A stretch of 64,000 bases of DNA, taken from contig NZ_JALMDK010000002.1 of assembly GCF_023094165.1 (NCBI RefSeq), positions 62,001-126,000 on the forward strand, read 5' to 3'. The first letter of the stretch is position 1. Each line of letters starts with the position of its first letter. A program made the position numbers and the translations under genes. Source of the stretch: Crossiella sp. S99.2. GTDB lineage: Bacteria > Actinomycetota > Actinomycetes > Mycobacteriales > Pseudonocardiaceae. The notes below the pieces were generated by a model. The model saw nothing but the letters and a program-made list of their open reading frames with translations, ran no database searches and was not told where the DNA came from. Below are positions 8,695-16,866 of this stretch, in pieces.

Positions 8695-10113
8695 TCAGTC
8701 GAGGCGGCCGGTGAGGAAGCGCTGCGCGTTCCTCGCGGCGACCGCCATGATGGTGCCCTGGGGGTTGACGCCGGGTGCTGACGGCAGCAGCGAGGCGTCG
8801 TTGACGTGCACGTTCACCGTGCCGTGCACCCGGCCGTAGGAGTCGGCGCCGCAGCGGGCGAGGTCCTCGCCCATCGGCACCGTCCCGCACAGGTGCACGG
8901 TCATCAGGCTGGACCGGGCCGGGGTCATGGCCGCGGCCGCGGCGGCGATCCCGGCGGGGTTGGCCACCACCGGAGCACCGCGGAAGGACGGGTAGAGCAC
9001 GCTGGCCCCGGCGGCCAGCAGCAGGTGCGTCAGCCGGGCCAGCCCACTGCGCAGCAGCTCGTGATCACCGCGGGTGAGCCGGTAGCTGACCAGCGGATCG
9101 GCGAACCCGGGCAGCGCCAGCACCCGCCCGCGGCCTGCGCTCTGGATCGCCGCGTAGTAGACGAACAGGTTCTGCCAGCGCCGCATGGCGGGCCCGAACG
9201 CCGGCCAATTCTCACTCAGCGCCAGCGCCAGCAACGAGGGCCGGGAGGCCGAACCGCCGAAGGACAACGCCGGGCCGAACTCCTTGACCTGGTACACCGG
9301 CACGTCACCGGGATCGTTGACCGGCTCGTCGAACTCAGCGGTCACCTTCACCGTCGGATGCACCGACAGGTTGCCGCCGATATTGCGCCGCAACCCGGAC
9401 CGCTGCAGCAACGCCGGCGTCTGGATCGCCCCCGCGCACACGAACACGTGCTCGAAGCGCACCCGCTCGGTCCGCCCGGTGGCCACATCCCGCAGCACCG
9501 CGGCCACCGCTCGCGGCCCGCTCAGCTCCAGCCGCAGCGCCCGGGTCCGCTGCCGCAGCTCCACCCCGGCCGCGATCGCCCGCGGCCAGTAGGTGACCGA
9601 CATGGTCTGCCTGCGCACCCCGCGCTCATCGCAGATCGCCCACCGCGGAACCTCAAAACCCCGCCACCCCAACGCATCCGCGCCCCTGGCCAGCACCTGG
9701 GAGGAGGCGGGCATGGCCCACGGCAGGGTCGAGACGGACAGTTCCTTCTCAATCAGATCGCTGTGCGCGGACAGCTCGGGCACGCCCAGCCCGTCAATCC
9801 GCCAGTCCCGCGACCAGCCGTCGAGCAGTTCCGCCGACGGCCGGTGGTACAGCCCGGAATTGACCTCCGACCCGCCACCGACCCCCCGCCCCTCGGTGTA
9901 GGCCACCGACGGCCGCCCCAGCGCCGCGGTCAGTCCGCCACCCCGGTACTGCCGCCGCATCTGCTCCAGCGAGAACGGCTCGACCGAACCAGGCTCGGTC
10001 CAGTCCCCCTCCTCGACCGCCAGCACCCGCAACCCGGCCTCGGCCAGCGCCCGCGCGGTGACCGCACCCCCCGGCCCGGTCCCGATGACCAGCGCGTCCC
10101 ACACCCGGCTCAC
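8695..10113 (-). CDS. GMC-family FAD oxidoreductase
   Basis: This 472-residue flavoprotein has the GMC plan: FAD-binding GTGPGGA near residue 12, an E-E-G turn at the end of beta-2, the GMC N-terminal signature EGRGVGGGSEVN, a middle FVCAGAIQTP segment, and a C-terminal active-site block (HLCGTVPMG, then VNVHVNDASLLPSAPGVNPQGTIMA). The family oxidises alcohols of sugars, sterols or other substrates. Its GTG start overlaps the TGA of the small upstream gene (GTGA). The operon continues through two SDR enzymes into two arabinosyltransferases, so a sugar or prenyl-sugar substrate is a reasonable guess; no residue identifies it. Confidence 0.87.
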   Translation of the reverse strand: MSRVWDALVIGTGPGGAVTARALAEAGLRVLAVEEGDWTEPGSVEPFSLEQMRRQYRGGGLTAALGRPSVAYTEGRGVGGGSEVNSGLYHRPSAELLDGWSRDWRIDGLGVPELSAHSDLIEKELSVSTLPWAMPASSQVLARGADALGWRGFEVPRWAICDERGVRRQTMSVTYWPRAIAAGVELRQRTRALRLELSGPRAVAAVLRDVATGRTERVRFEHVFVCAGAIQTPALLQRSGLRRNIGGNLSVHPTVKVTAEFDEPVNDPGDVPVYQVKEFGPALSFGGSASRPSLLALALSENWPAFGPAMRRWQNLFVYYAAIQSAGRGRVLALPGFADPLVSYRLTRGDHELLRSGLARLTHLLLAAGASVLYPSFRGAPVVANPAGIAAAAAAMTPARSSLMTVHLCGTVPMGEDLARCGADSYGRVHGTVNVHVNDASLLPSAPGVNPQGTIMAVAARNAQRFLTGRLD

Positions 10114-10448
10114 CGGTGTTCCCGCTCAAACGCCCCAGCCAGCCCCAGTCCCCGGGTGAGCCGCACGAACTCGGCCACCACCGGCAGGTTCACCCGGGCC
10201 ACCCCCGGCCCCAGCACCCGCCGCGCCACCAGGTACCCCACCGCCGCCACCGCCACCCCGCACCGCAGCAGATCCGGCATCCCCAGTACCGCCCCGCGCA
10301 CATGCGCCACCGCGGCCGCCCGCTGCGCCGTGGAGGCCGCCGGCAGCTCCACCCGGAGCAACGCCTCGGTGACCTTCGGCGCAAGCGATGCCGCCACCCG
10401 GCCCAGTAGGGCGGGTAGGGAGAGGCTTGACGAGCGGCGAACGGACAT
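10110..10448 (-). CDS. Small unknown protein paired with the GMC oxidoreductase
   Basis: A 112-residue protein that I do not recognise. It is largely helical by composition, with Ala/Val/Leu-rich stretches and many Arg residues, one central hydrophobic segment (CGVAVAAVGYLVARRVLG) that is short for a membrane span, and no signal peptide. It is the first gene of the operon and its stop overlaps the GMC oxidoreductase start (GTGA). Some GMC enzymes have a small partner subunit encoded just upstream, so a subunit role is possible but is inference from position only. The ATG at 10448 lies just downstream of paired inverted repeats. Confidence 0.6.
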   Translation of the reverse strand: MSVRRSSSLSLPALLGRVAASLAPKVTEALLRVELPAASTAQRAAAVAHVRGAVLGMPDLLRCGVAVAAVGYLVARRVLGPGVARVNLPVVAEFVRLTRGLGLAGAFEREHR

Positions 10449-10452
10449 CGGG

Positions 10453-10479
10453 GCGGAGATTACACTCCGCGCCGGAGTG
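10453..10479 (-). promoter_or_regulatory. Overlapping inverted repeats before the GMC-SDR-Emb operon (operator candidate)
   Basis: Two nested inverted repeats lie just upstream of the ATG at 10448: GCGGAG-attaca-CTCCGC (10453-10470) and CACTCCG-cgc-CGGAGTG (10463-10479). On the minus strand the spacer reads TGTAAT, which could be a -10 element, giving a very short or absent leader. Nested palindromes of this size over a -10 are typical of TetR-type operators. No TetR gene is adjacent, so the regulator is unknown. Confidence 0.45.
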
Positions 10480-10480
10480 G

Positions 10481-11599
10481 TTACGCAGCCGACCCAACCG
10501 GGCGATACCGATCAAGGTCCACGGTGCTCGTGGCGGTCTCCAGCGCATGCAGCGACACGTACCGCTGCCGCCGCACGAAGGCCGAGCCGAGCCCGGTGCC
10601 GGCGTGCGGCAGCGGTGCGCCCAGCCGACGGTGTTCGGGATGCCCGGGGCCGGTCAACAGGAAGACCTGGTACCGCCCGTCCGCCCAGTCCGGCCGGGAC
10701 ACCTCGATGACCGTGGCGATCTTCCGATCGAACCGGTTTTCCGACCTGCGCAGCCGGCTTATTTCCTCCGCGGACCACTCCACGTTGTCTCGCCGATGCA
10801 GCACCGCCGGAATTTCCGGCTTGATCTCCCGATCGGCGTAGAACGCGACCCGTTCGACCGGCCGGAAGGCGCGCCCTGATTGACACACATAGGCGTGGCA
10901 ATTTTCATAGAGCGGCCAGGCCTGCCTGGCCGGAATTACAACGGTGTCATTTTCGGTGACCGGCCGCTGGGCGTACACGGACATCACGGTGCTGCGCCGT
11001 TCGAGCCACTTCGCCGCAGCCGGGTCGATGTAGGCGGCCAGTTCGAAGATCTGCCTGACCTCAAAGGGAATGTCGACGTTGATCGTTGAATCGTGGTGGG
11101 CGAGACGGTTGCGGAACTTCCGGACCCGCTCGACGGCCACGGCGATCTGCTTGCGCTTGCCGGAGGAGTTTGGGAAGGCCCGGTGCAGGCAGTCGCGCCA
11201 CAGTTCCTCGTACCTGGGGCCGAGCAGCCCTGACCAGAACCCGAAGCTCAGTCCGGCGATGATCTGGTGCCGGGTCTCCTTCCGCTGCGGCCGAAGGCGC
11301 TCTCGGACGGCGGCCACCGCAACGGCGACATGGTCCCCGCCGGGTGTTGGCAGCAGAAACCACGGAATTCCACACCGGTCCTCGTGGAAATGTTGACGGA
11401 GGCAACGATCCAGTGCGTTGCGGAGCAGCACTTCAAGATGCCCGACAGCCTCGAAAGCCGCCGCTGATGTTCGCGCACTCCACTCGTACAGTGAAAGAGC
11501 CTCACCTTTGTCGTTGCGGGCCTGTTTGAGGTATGGGGCCATCCGAGGCTCGGACAGCATGCTCCACACCACCGAAACATCAGCCTCGACAGACGACAT
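10481..11599 (-). CDS. Abi-like HEPN-domain protein
   Basis: This 372-residue protein resembles the Abi_2/AbiD-AbiF group of phage abortive-infection proteins. It has LRNALDRCLRQHF near residue 80, a GFWSGLLGPRYEELW segment, and a KFRNRLAHHD motif near residue 165 that contains R-N-x3-H (Rx4H), the catalytic signature of HEPN ribonucleases. Family knowledge suggests RNA cleavage and growth arrest upon phage infection; that is inference here. The C-terminal third (about 210-372) is extra to the HEPN core. The gene and its flanks are visibly less GC-rich than the neighbours, which fits horizontal gain. No partner antitoxin is adjacent. Confidence 0.75.
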   Translation of the reverse strand: MSSVEADVSVVWSMLSEPRMAPYLKQARNDKGEALSLYEWSARTSAAAFEAVGHLEVLLRNALDRCLRQHFHEDRCGIPWFLLPTPGGDHVAVAVAAVRERLRPQRKETRHQIIAGLSFGFWSGLLGPRYEELWRDCLHRAFPNSSGKRKQIAVAVERVRKFRNRLAHHDSTINVDIPFEVRQIFELAAYIDPAAAKWLERRSTVMSVYAQRPVTENDTVVIPARQAWPLYENCHAYVCQSGRAFRPVERVAFYADREIKPEIPAVLHRRDNVEWSAEEISRLRRSENRFDRKIATVIEVSRPDWADGRYQVFLLTGPGHPEHRRLGAPLPHAGTGLGSAFVRRQRYVSLHALETATSTVDLDRYRPVGSAA

Positions 11600-11691
11600 G
11601 CACCGATGCTACCGTCACAGACGAACGCCCCAGTGTCGCCTCTGATTCAAGCGCCTGGGGCTTCCCCATGTATTCGTCAGCCCAGCCGTCA

Positions 11692-11967
11692 TCAGGGTGT
11701 CAGCGCGGTCTCCCGGCTGGCCGCCACCGGCGCCTTTCCGTACAGCCCACCCGGCGCGTTCACCGGGCCGATATGCGCCGTGGCCACCTGCGCGAAATTG
11801 ACCACGATCTCCCCGCCGTCCTCGGTCGGCACCGCCTGGGTGCTCGCGGTCTCCAGGTGCCTGCGCAGCCGGGGGCCGAGGTCCGTCGCGGCCTCGTCGG
11901 TCAGTGCGATCCGCACCGGCTCGCCAACCCCGGCGATGTGCAGGATGAGTGCCTGTTTCTGTGCCAT
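11692..11967 (-). CDS. Hypothetical protein, 91 residues
   Basis: A small acidic/neutral protein starting MAQKQALILHIAGVG. It contains a mixed alpha/beta pattern, with a DEAATDLGPRLRRHLETA helix in the middle and an EIVVNFAQVATAHI strand region. I do not recognise the family. The ATG at 11967 was chosen because the further upstream extension would run into a perfect palindrome; no strong Shine-Dalgarno is visible. Codon use is typical of real genes here. It is isolated, between the Abi-like gene and the end of the GlfT1 operon. Confidence 0.6.
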   Translation of the reverse strand: MAQKQALILHIAGVGEPVRIALTDEAATDLGPRLRRHLETASTQAVPTEDGGEIVVNFAQVATAHIGPVNAPGGLYGKAPVAASRETALTP

Positions 11968-12006
11968 GGGGGCAAGGTGACCATGGAAACCCTTGGGGCA
12001 CAACGC

Positions 12007-12042
12007 AAGTTCGCCCGTAGCGGATCCGCTACGGGCGAACTT
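12007..12042 (-). terminator. Perfect 36-base palindrome after the GlfT1 gene
   Basis: The 18-base arm AAGTTCGCCCGTAGCGGA is followed immediately by its exact reverse complement, giving a hairpin 14 bases downstream of the GlfT1 stop codon. There is no U-tract, which is common for actinobacterial terminators. It most likely ends the wzm-wzt-glfT1 transcript. Confidence 0.7.
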
Positions 12043-12055
12043 GGCGATCAACGAC

Positions 12056-12979
12056 TCACTTGCGGAAGAACTTCTCCCTGCGCCCCTGCAGCACGAGCTT
12101 CACCCACTCGGCAAAGGCCTTCGGGTCCTTCTTCTGCCCCAGGAAGTACAGCCCGAACCGGACCGCTTCCAGCAGGCCCAGCTTGCGCATGCCCGGCTGG
12201 GACAGCAGGTAGCCGCGGTTGCGGTAGGTGTAGTAGCGCTTCACCGGGTCGCCGGGGTCCTGGGCGTGGAAGCGGCCGCCGAGCATCGGCTTGAACTCGT
12301 CGGAGCCGTCCGGGTGGGCGTAGGCCACCTTCAGCGTGGTGCCGAAGCGCAGACCGCTGCGGACCACCCGGCGGTGGATCTCGACCTCGTCGCCGCGGAA
12401 GAACAGCCGGTAGTCCGGCACGCCCACCACGTCCAGGGTGGAGGCGCGGAACAGGGCGCCGTTGAAGAACGAGGCGATGCCCGGCAGGAAGTCGGGGCTG
12501 TCCGGGCTGGACAGTTCCTCGCGGCGGCGCTTCCAGGTCAGGCCGCGGCGCAGCGGGAAGGCCAGCGTGTCCGGGCGCTCGATGTTGACCACGACCGGGC
12601 TGACCGCGGCCAGGTTGCGGCGCTTGGCCTCATCCAGCAGCACCTCCAGCACGGTGTCGTCGGCGGGGCGGCCGTCGTCGTCGCCCAGCCAGACCCAGTC
12701 CGCGCCCATGGCCAGCGCGTGCAGCATGCCCAGGGCGAAACCGCCGGCGCCACCGAGGTTGCGCTGGGACAGCAGGTAGGTGGTCGGGATCGGGGTGGCC
12801 TCCACGACCTCGCGCGCAGGCTGGTCCGGCCCGTTGTCGACCACGATGAGGTGGTCTGGTTGACGGGTCTGGGCCGCGATCACCTTCAGTGAATCGGCGA
12901 GCAGTTCACGCCGGCGGCAGGTGACCACCACCGCGATGACCTTGCCCTCCGGCGACTTCGACCCAGCCCGATCAGTCAT
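12056..12979 (-). CDS. glfT1: Galactofuranosyltransferase GlfT1-like (GT2)
   Basis: A 307-residue GT-A glycosyltransferase, close in length to mycobacterial GlfT1 (about 304). It shows AVVVTCRRRELL at the N-terminus, LIVVDNG, NLGGAGGF, and the metal-binding acidic motif GDDDGRP at residues 99-105, with FFRGDEVEIHRR further on. GlfT1 adds the first galactofuranose units to the rhamnosyl linker of the arabinogalactan precursor on the cytosolic face of the membrane. The ATG overlaps the TGA of the Wzt gene (ATGA). Position beside Wzt and Wzm is the same as in the Rv3781-Rv3783 region of M. tuberculosis, which supports the specific call. Confidence 0.88.
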   Translation of the reverse strand: MTDRAGSKSPEGKVIAVVVTCRRRELLADSLKVIAAQTRQPDHLIVVDNGPDQPAREVVEATPIPTTYLLSQRNLGGAGGFALGMLHALAMGADWVWLGDDDGRPADDTVLEVLLDEAKRRNLAAVSPVVVNIERPDTLAFPLRRGLTWKRRREELSSPDSPDFLPGIASFFNGALFRASTLDVVGVPDYRLFFRGDEVEIHRRVVRSGLRFGTTLKVAYAHPDGSDEFKPMLGGRFHAQDPGDPVKRYYTYRNRGYLLSQPGMRKLGLLEAVRFGLYFLGQKKDPKAFAEWVKLVLQGRREKFFRK

Positions 12980-13767
12980 GGTGTGCCACCAGCTCCCACG
13001 GAAGCGTGTTCGTCGTCATTGGCGAACGGGTCCCTGCCCTTGTAGTGGGTGAGCACCTCGCGCAGCGGACCGTGTTCCCGGACCTGCCCGTGGTCCACCC
13101 AGATCGCGGTGCTGCACAGGCTCTTCAGGAACTCGTCGGAGTGCGAGGCGAACACCAGCATGCCGGACCGCTTGACCAGGTCGTTGAGCCGGTCCCGCGC
13201 CTTGTCCAGGAAGGCCGCGTCGACCGCGCCGATGCCCTCGTCCAGCAGCAGGATCTCGGGGTCGATCGAGGTCACCACACCGAGTGCGAGGCGCACCCGC
13301 ATACCGGTGGAGTAGGTCCGCAGCGGCATCGACAGGTAGTTGCCCAGTTCGCTGAACTCGGCGATGTCGTCGATGCGGGCTTCCATCTGCTTGCGGGTCA
13401 TGCCCAGGAACAGCCCGCGGATGATGATGTTGTCGTAACCGGAGATCTCCGGGTCCATGCCGACGCCGAGGTCGAAGACGGGCGCGACCTTGCCGACGAT
13501 CCGCGAGGTGCCGCGGGTCGGCTCGTAGATGCCCGAGAGCAGACGCAGCAGGGTGGACTTGCCGGCGCCGTTGTGTCCGACCAGCGCGACCCGGTCACCG
13601 TGCTGCAGCGAGATGGAGACATCCCGCAGCGCCTCGATCACCGGCACCTTGCCCTCGCCGCCGATCTTGCCGCCTGCCTTGCCGAGCACGGCCTTCTTCA
13701 GCGACCGGGTCTTGGCGTCGAAGATGGGGAACTCGACCCAGGCGTTCTGTACATCGATGCTGACCAT
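12976..13767 (-). CDS. wzt: Galactan/polysaccharide ABC exporter, ATP-binding protein (Wzt-like)
   Basis: A 263-residue ABC ATPase of the polysaccharide-export type. Walker A is GHNGAGKST at 64-72, the signature is YSTGMRVRLAL, Walker B is ILLLDEGIG at about 172-180, and the switch histidine is in FASHSDEF. The 45-residue N-terminal extension before the domain core is usual for the Rv3781 type. It lacks the long C-terminal carbohydrate-binding domain of O-antigen Wzt proteins. It should power the export of lipid-linked galactan with the permease encoded 15 bases upstream. Confidence 0.88.
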   Translation of the reverse strand: MVSIDVQNAWVEFPIFDAKTRSLKKAVLGKAGGKIGGEGKVPVIEALRDVSISLQHGDRVALVGHNGAGKSTLLRLLSGIYEPTRGTSRIVGKVAPVFDLGVGMDPEISGYDNIIIRGLFLGMTRKQMEARIDDIAEFSELGNYLSMPLRTYSTGMRVRLALGVVTSIDPEILLLDEGIGAVDAAFLDKARDRLNDLVKRSGMLVFASHSDEFLKSLCSTAIWVDHGQVREHGPLREVLTHYKGRDPFANDDEHASVGAGGTP

Positions 13768-13782
13768 GGGAATTCAGCCCCC

Positions 13783-14643
13783 TTACACCCAGTAGGACAC
13801 GCGGGCACGGTAGTTGCGCAGCAGCACCAGCGCGGCGGCCCAGCCGACCACGGTGATGATGCCGACGATCAGCCAGTGGTGGAACAGCTGGTCCTGGCCC
13901 AGCAGCGGCCGCCGGATGATCTCGATGAAGTGCAGGAACGGGTTGAACTCGGCGAGCCACGCGCGGTCCCGGACGATCGGGTTCGAGTGGTTGGCCAGGA
14001 TGTTGAAGTCCCACACGATCGGGGTCATGTAGAAGAGCAGCAGCACGACGCTGCCGATGATCGGCGGGATGTCCCGGAAGCGGGTGCTGATGATGCCGGT
14101 GAGCAGCGCGACCCAGCCGCCGTTGAGCACGATCAGCACGAACGCCGGGATCGCGTACACCGCGGTCCACTTCAGGTCCTGCGGGAAGATCGCCAGCATG
14201 ATGAAGTAGATCAGGAAGTTGTGCGCGAACAGCAGCACCTGCCGCCACACCAGCCGGAAGACGTGGGTGGTCAGCGGCGAGGGGAGCTGTTTGATCAGGC
14301 CCTCGTTGGCGATGAAGACGTTCGCGCCCTCGTTCACGCAGTTCGAGATGAACGTCCAGCAGACGAGACCGACGGTCACGTATGGCAGGAAGAACTCGAT
14401 GGGCGCGTTCTGGATCGCCGAGAACAGGATGCCCATCGCCAGCGCCATGACGCCGGTGCTGATGGTGATCCACAGTGGACCGAGCACGGAGCGCCGGTAG
14501 CCCTGCTTGATGTCCTGCCAACCGAGGTGGCCCCAGAGCGAGCGCTGGTTCCATCCGGCGCGCAGGTCTGCGAAGGCCCGGCCCCAGCTGCGGTACGCGC
14601 GGGCAGTGTTCACCGCTGGATTTTCAAGAGTGCTGCTGGACAC
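13783..14643 (-). CDS. wzm: Galactan/polysaccharide ABC exporter, permease (Wzm-like)
   Basis: A six-span ABC-2 permease of the Wzm/TagG type. It has an N-terminal cytosolic helix region (WNQRSLWGHLGWQDIKQGYRRS) and then hydrophobic spans through to the C-terminal WV. The GTG at 14643 gives 286 residues, near the size of the mycobacterial homologue (about 280); an ATG at 14694 would add 17 residues with no better Shine-Dalgarno. First gene of the wzm-wzt-glfT1 operon, transcribed away from the metallophore-type importer. It forms the membrane channel for the lipid-linked galactan. Confidence 0.87.
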   Translation of the reverse strand: MSSSTLENPAVNTARAYRSWGRAFADLRAGWNQRSLWGHLGWQDIKQGYRRSVLGPLWITISTGVMALAMGILFSAIQNAPIEFFLPYVTVGLVCWTFISNCVNEGANVFIANEGLIKQLPSPLTTHVFRLVWRQVLLFAHNFLIYFIMLAIFPQDLKWTAVYAIPAFVLIVLNGGWVALLTGIISTRFRDIPPIIGSVVLLLFYMTPIVWDFNILANHSNPIVRDRAWLAEFNPFLHFIEIIRRPLLGQDQLFHHWLIVGIITVVGWAAALVLLRNYRARVSYWV

Positions 14644-14807
14644 GAAAGTGAGGGTACCGGCGCGACAATCCGTACTTGGCCACCGGTGGGTCATAGCGCG
14701 GTCGCGGTGCGCGATGACCGGCCGCTCGAACAGTGGATTTCACCAAGCGTGGCGTTAGGGGATCGTGACGGTCCCCACGACTTCCGGGTGACAAAACCAA
14801 GGAAAGA

Positions 14808-14822
14808 TGAAAACCGTTATCG
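14808..14822 (+). promoter_or_regulatory. Zur-like box before the metallophore importer operon
   Basis: The element TGAAAACCGTTATCG matches 12 of 15 positions of the element before the AztD-like gene and 10 of 15 of the commonly quoted actinobacterial Zur core TGAAAATGATTTTCA. The TTATCGT at its right end resembles the TATCGT -10 hexamer of the AztD promoter, placing transcription start near 14830, upstream of the GTG at 14858. Binding by Zur is inference. Confidence 0.5.
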
Positions 14823-14857
14823 TCTTGCTTGGTCCCGTTCCCGCCTGGAGGTGCCTG

Positions 14858-15880
14858 GTGCGTCCGCCGCACGCCAAGATCGGCCTGCTCAGCCTGGTCA
14901 CAGTGTCGACAGTCCTGGTTTCCGCGTGCACCGCGGCACCACCCGCAACCGCTCCCACCAACACCGCGGGCACCGCCGGAGCCGACGTTCCGGTCAGTGC
15001 CGCGCCGTTGACGCCCTCGCTCAGCGTGACCGACCCGAACGGGCAGAACCTGACCCTGCCCAAGATCCCGGAGCGCATCGTCTGCCTCACCGGATTGTGT
15101 GACGACGCGCTCACCGAACTCGGACTGAAACCGGCGGGCAGCTCCAACGCGGTGCTGCTGACCCTGCCGCAGCTCGCCGGCGAGGCGGGCAAGTCGGTGC
15201 CGGTGGTTCCCGGCAGCTTCGGCCAGGAGGACGTGGAGGCGATCGGCGCGCTCAAACCGGACCTGGTGATCGGACTTTCCGGTGTGCACGACGGACTCCG
15301 GCCCGCGGTGACCAAGTTCAACGCTCCACTGTGGACGGTCAACCCGAACAGCTGGGAGCAGTCCGTCGGTTACCTGCGTAACCTCGGCGCGCTCACCGGC
15401 CGCACCGAGCAGGCCGTGGCCGCGGAGACCAAGTTCCGGACGAAACTGGCCAAGGCCATCGCCACCAGCAAGCAGAAGGGCCTGCACAAGCAGACCGTGC
15501 TGCTGATGTTCGGCAGCGCCGACTCGATCGGCGTGGACACCGCCGACTCGATCAACGGCAAGCTGCTGGGCCAGCTCTTCGGCTATCCGTTCCCGGCCAA
15601 GGGCACCAACGCCGAGACCGCGAACACCTACAGCGTCGAGGAGATCCTGGCCAAGCAGCCGACCGTGGTCTTCGTCTACTCCTTGATCTTCGCGGCCACG
15701 GACAAGAAGCTGTCCGAACAACTCGCCGCGAACCCGGTGTGGAAGCAGGTGAAGGCCGTGCAGTCCGGTCAGGTGCACGAGGTCGTGCCCAAGCTCTGGG
15801 GTTCCGGCCGGGGCACCCGCAGCCTCGGCGCGATCATCGACGAGGCGATCGCCAAGGTGTCCGCGGCGCCCGCGGCGTGA
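14858..15880 (+). CDS. Metallophore/siderophore-type ABC substrate-binding lipoprotein
   Basis: A 340-residue periplasmic-binding protein of the FecB/BtuF/FhuD class. The start is a GTG at 14858 with GGAGG six bases upstream; this gives a compact lipoprotein signal ending in the lipobox LVSAC, with Cys24 as the lipid anchor. An in-frame ATG at 14807 lies inside the proposed operator and was rejected. After the anchor, an Ala/Thr/Pro linker precedes the class III binding fold (PERIVCLTGLCDDALTELG, LKPDLVIGLSG, LKAVQSGQ-like end). It should capture a metal chelate or corrinoid outside the membrane. Its stop overlaps the first permease start (GTGA). Confidence 0.87.
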   Translation: MRPPHAKIGLLSLVTVSTVLVSACTAAPPATAPTNTAGTAGADVPVSAAPLTPSLSVTDPNGQNLTLPKIPERIVCLTGLCDDALTELGLKPAGSSNAVLLTLPQLAGEAGKSVPVVPGSFGQEDVEAIGALKPDLVIGLSGVHDGLRPAVTKFNAPLWTVNPNSWEQSVGYLRNLGALTGRTEQAVAAETKFRTKLAKAIATSKQKGLHKQTVLLMFGSADSIGVDTADSINGKLLGQLFGYPFPAKGTNAETANTYSVEEILAKQPTVVFVYSLIFAATDKKLSEQLAANPVWKQVKAVQSGQVHEVVPKLWGSGRGTRSLGAIIDEAIAKVSAAPAA

Positions 15881-16866
15881 GCCGGTTCCGCGCCCCACTG
15901 CTGGCCGTGCTGGCGTTACTGGTAGTCAGCACGGCAACGCTCTGCCTGGGCACGCCGCTGGTCGGGATCAACCGGCTGCCCGCCGCGTTCGCCGGCGAGA
16001 CCGATCTTGAGCACGCCGTGGTGGTGCTGTTACGTACGCCCCGGCTGCTGCTCGGGTTGTGCGCGGGCGCGGCACTGGGCGCGGCCGGACTCCTGTTGCA
16101 GGAGTCGCTACGGAATCCGCTGGCCGTGCCGGAACTGCTCGGTGTCTCCAGCGGCGCCTCGGCCGCGGTGGCCATCACCGTGGTGTGGGCGCTGCCGGTG
16201 CCGGGCGCACCACTGGTCCCGGCATTGCTGGGCGCGGTGCTCGGTGGGCTGCTGACCCTGCTGGCCGCGCGCAAGGCGATCGGACCGGCCGCGGTGCTGC
16301 TGATCGGGGCCGCGGTCAGCGCCGGGTTGCAGGCGATCATGTTCACCGGGCTGTCGCTGTCGGACTCCCGGGAACAGGGCGTGCTCTTCCGCTACTTGCT
16401 GGGCTCGCTGACCGGCACCACCTGGGACACGGTCGCCTTCGCCGCGCCCGGCCTGCTCGCCGCGTTGCCGCTGGCCTTGCTCGCGGTGCCCGCGCTCGGC
16501 CTGCTGCGGCTGGGCGACGACACCGCCTCGGCGCTCGGCCTGCGGGCCGACCGGGCCCGGCTGGCGGTGCTGGTGCTGGCCTGCGCGCTGGTCGCGGTCG
16601 CGGTCGGACCGGCGGGGCCGATCGCCTGGGTCGGTTTCCTCGGCCCGCAGCTGGCCCGGCGGCTGCGCCCCTCGGCGGAGGCCAGGGGGTGGCTGGCCTG
16701 GTCGGCGCTGTTCGGCGCGCTGCTGGTGGCGGTGGCCGACCTGCTCGCCCGCACCGTGCTCTACCCGGTCGAACTGCCAGTGGGCGGGCTGACCGCGGTG
16801 GTCGCGGTGGTGCTGGGCGCGCTGCTGATGTTCCGTCGCCGCGCGGACCGGGAGGCACTGGGATGA
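15877..16866 (+). CDS. FecCD-family ABC permease, first subunit
   Basis: A 329-residue membrane protein of the FecCD family. Diagnostic stretches are RTPRLLLGLCAGAALGAAG, LLQESLRNPLAVPELLGVSSGA (the cytoplasmic N-P-L-A-x-P-x-x-L-G block) and GPIAWVGFLGPQLARRL (the ATPase-coupling region). About nine to ten membrane spans are seen. The GTG start overlaps the lipoprotein stop and the stop overlaps the next permease start (ATGA), so the pair is made in a fixed ratio. It forms half of the import channel for a siderophore-like metal complex. Confidence 0.88.
   Translation: MSRFRAPLLAVLALLVVSTATLCLGTPLVGINRLPAAFAGETDLEHAVVVLLRTPRLLLGLCAGAALGAAGLLLQESLRNPLAVPELLGVSSGASAAVAITVVWALPVPGAPLVPALLGAVLGGLLTLLAARKAIGPAAVLLIGAAVSAGLQAIMFTGLSLSDSREQGVLFRYLLGSLTGTTWDTVAFAAPGLLAALPLALLAVPALGLLRLGDDTASALGLRADRARLAVLVLACALVAVAVGPAGPIAWVGFLGPQLARRLRPSAEARGWLAWSALFGALLVAVADLLARTVLYPVELPVGGLTAVVAVVLGALLMFRRRADREALG

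Noticed and set aside
8806..10710. Plus-strand 634-codon frame opposite the GMC oxidoreductase
   Set aside because: Antisense shadow; the minus strand shows clear FAD and GMC motifs.
14807..14857. Upstream ATG start for the metallophore-binding lipoprotein
   Set aside because: It lies in the Zur-like box and probably before the transcription start; the GTG at 14858 has a better ribosome site and gives a normal lipoprotein signal.
13006..15102. 698-codon plus-strand frame across wzt and wzm
   Set aside because: Antisense to two recognisable ABC exporter genes; Asp/Arg/Gln-rich without structure.
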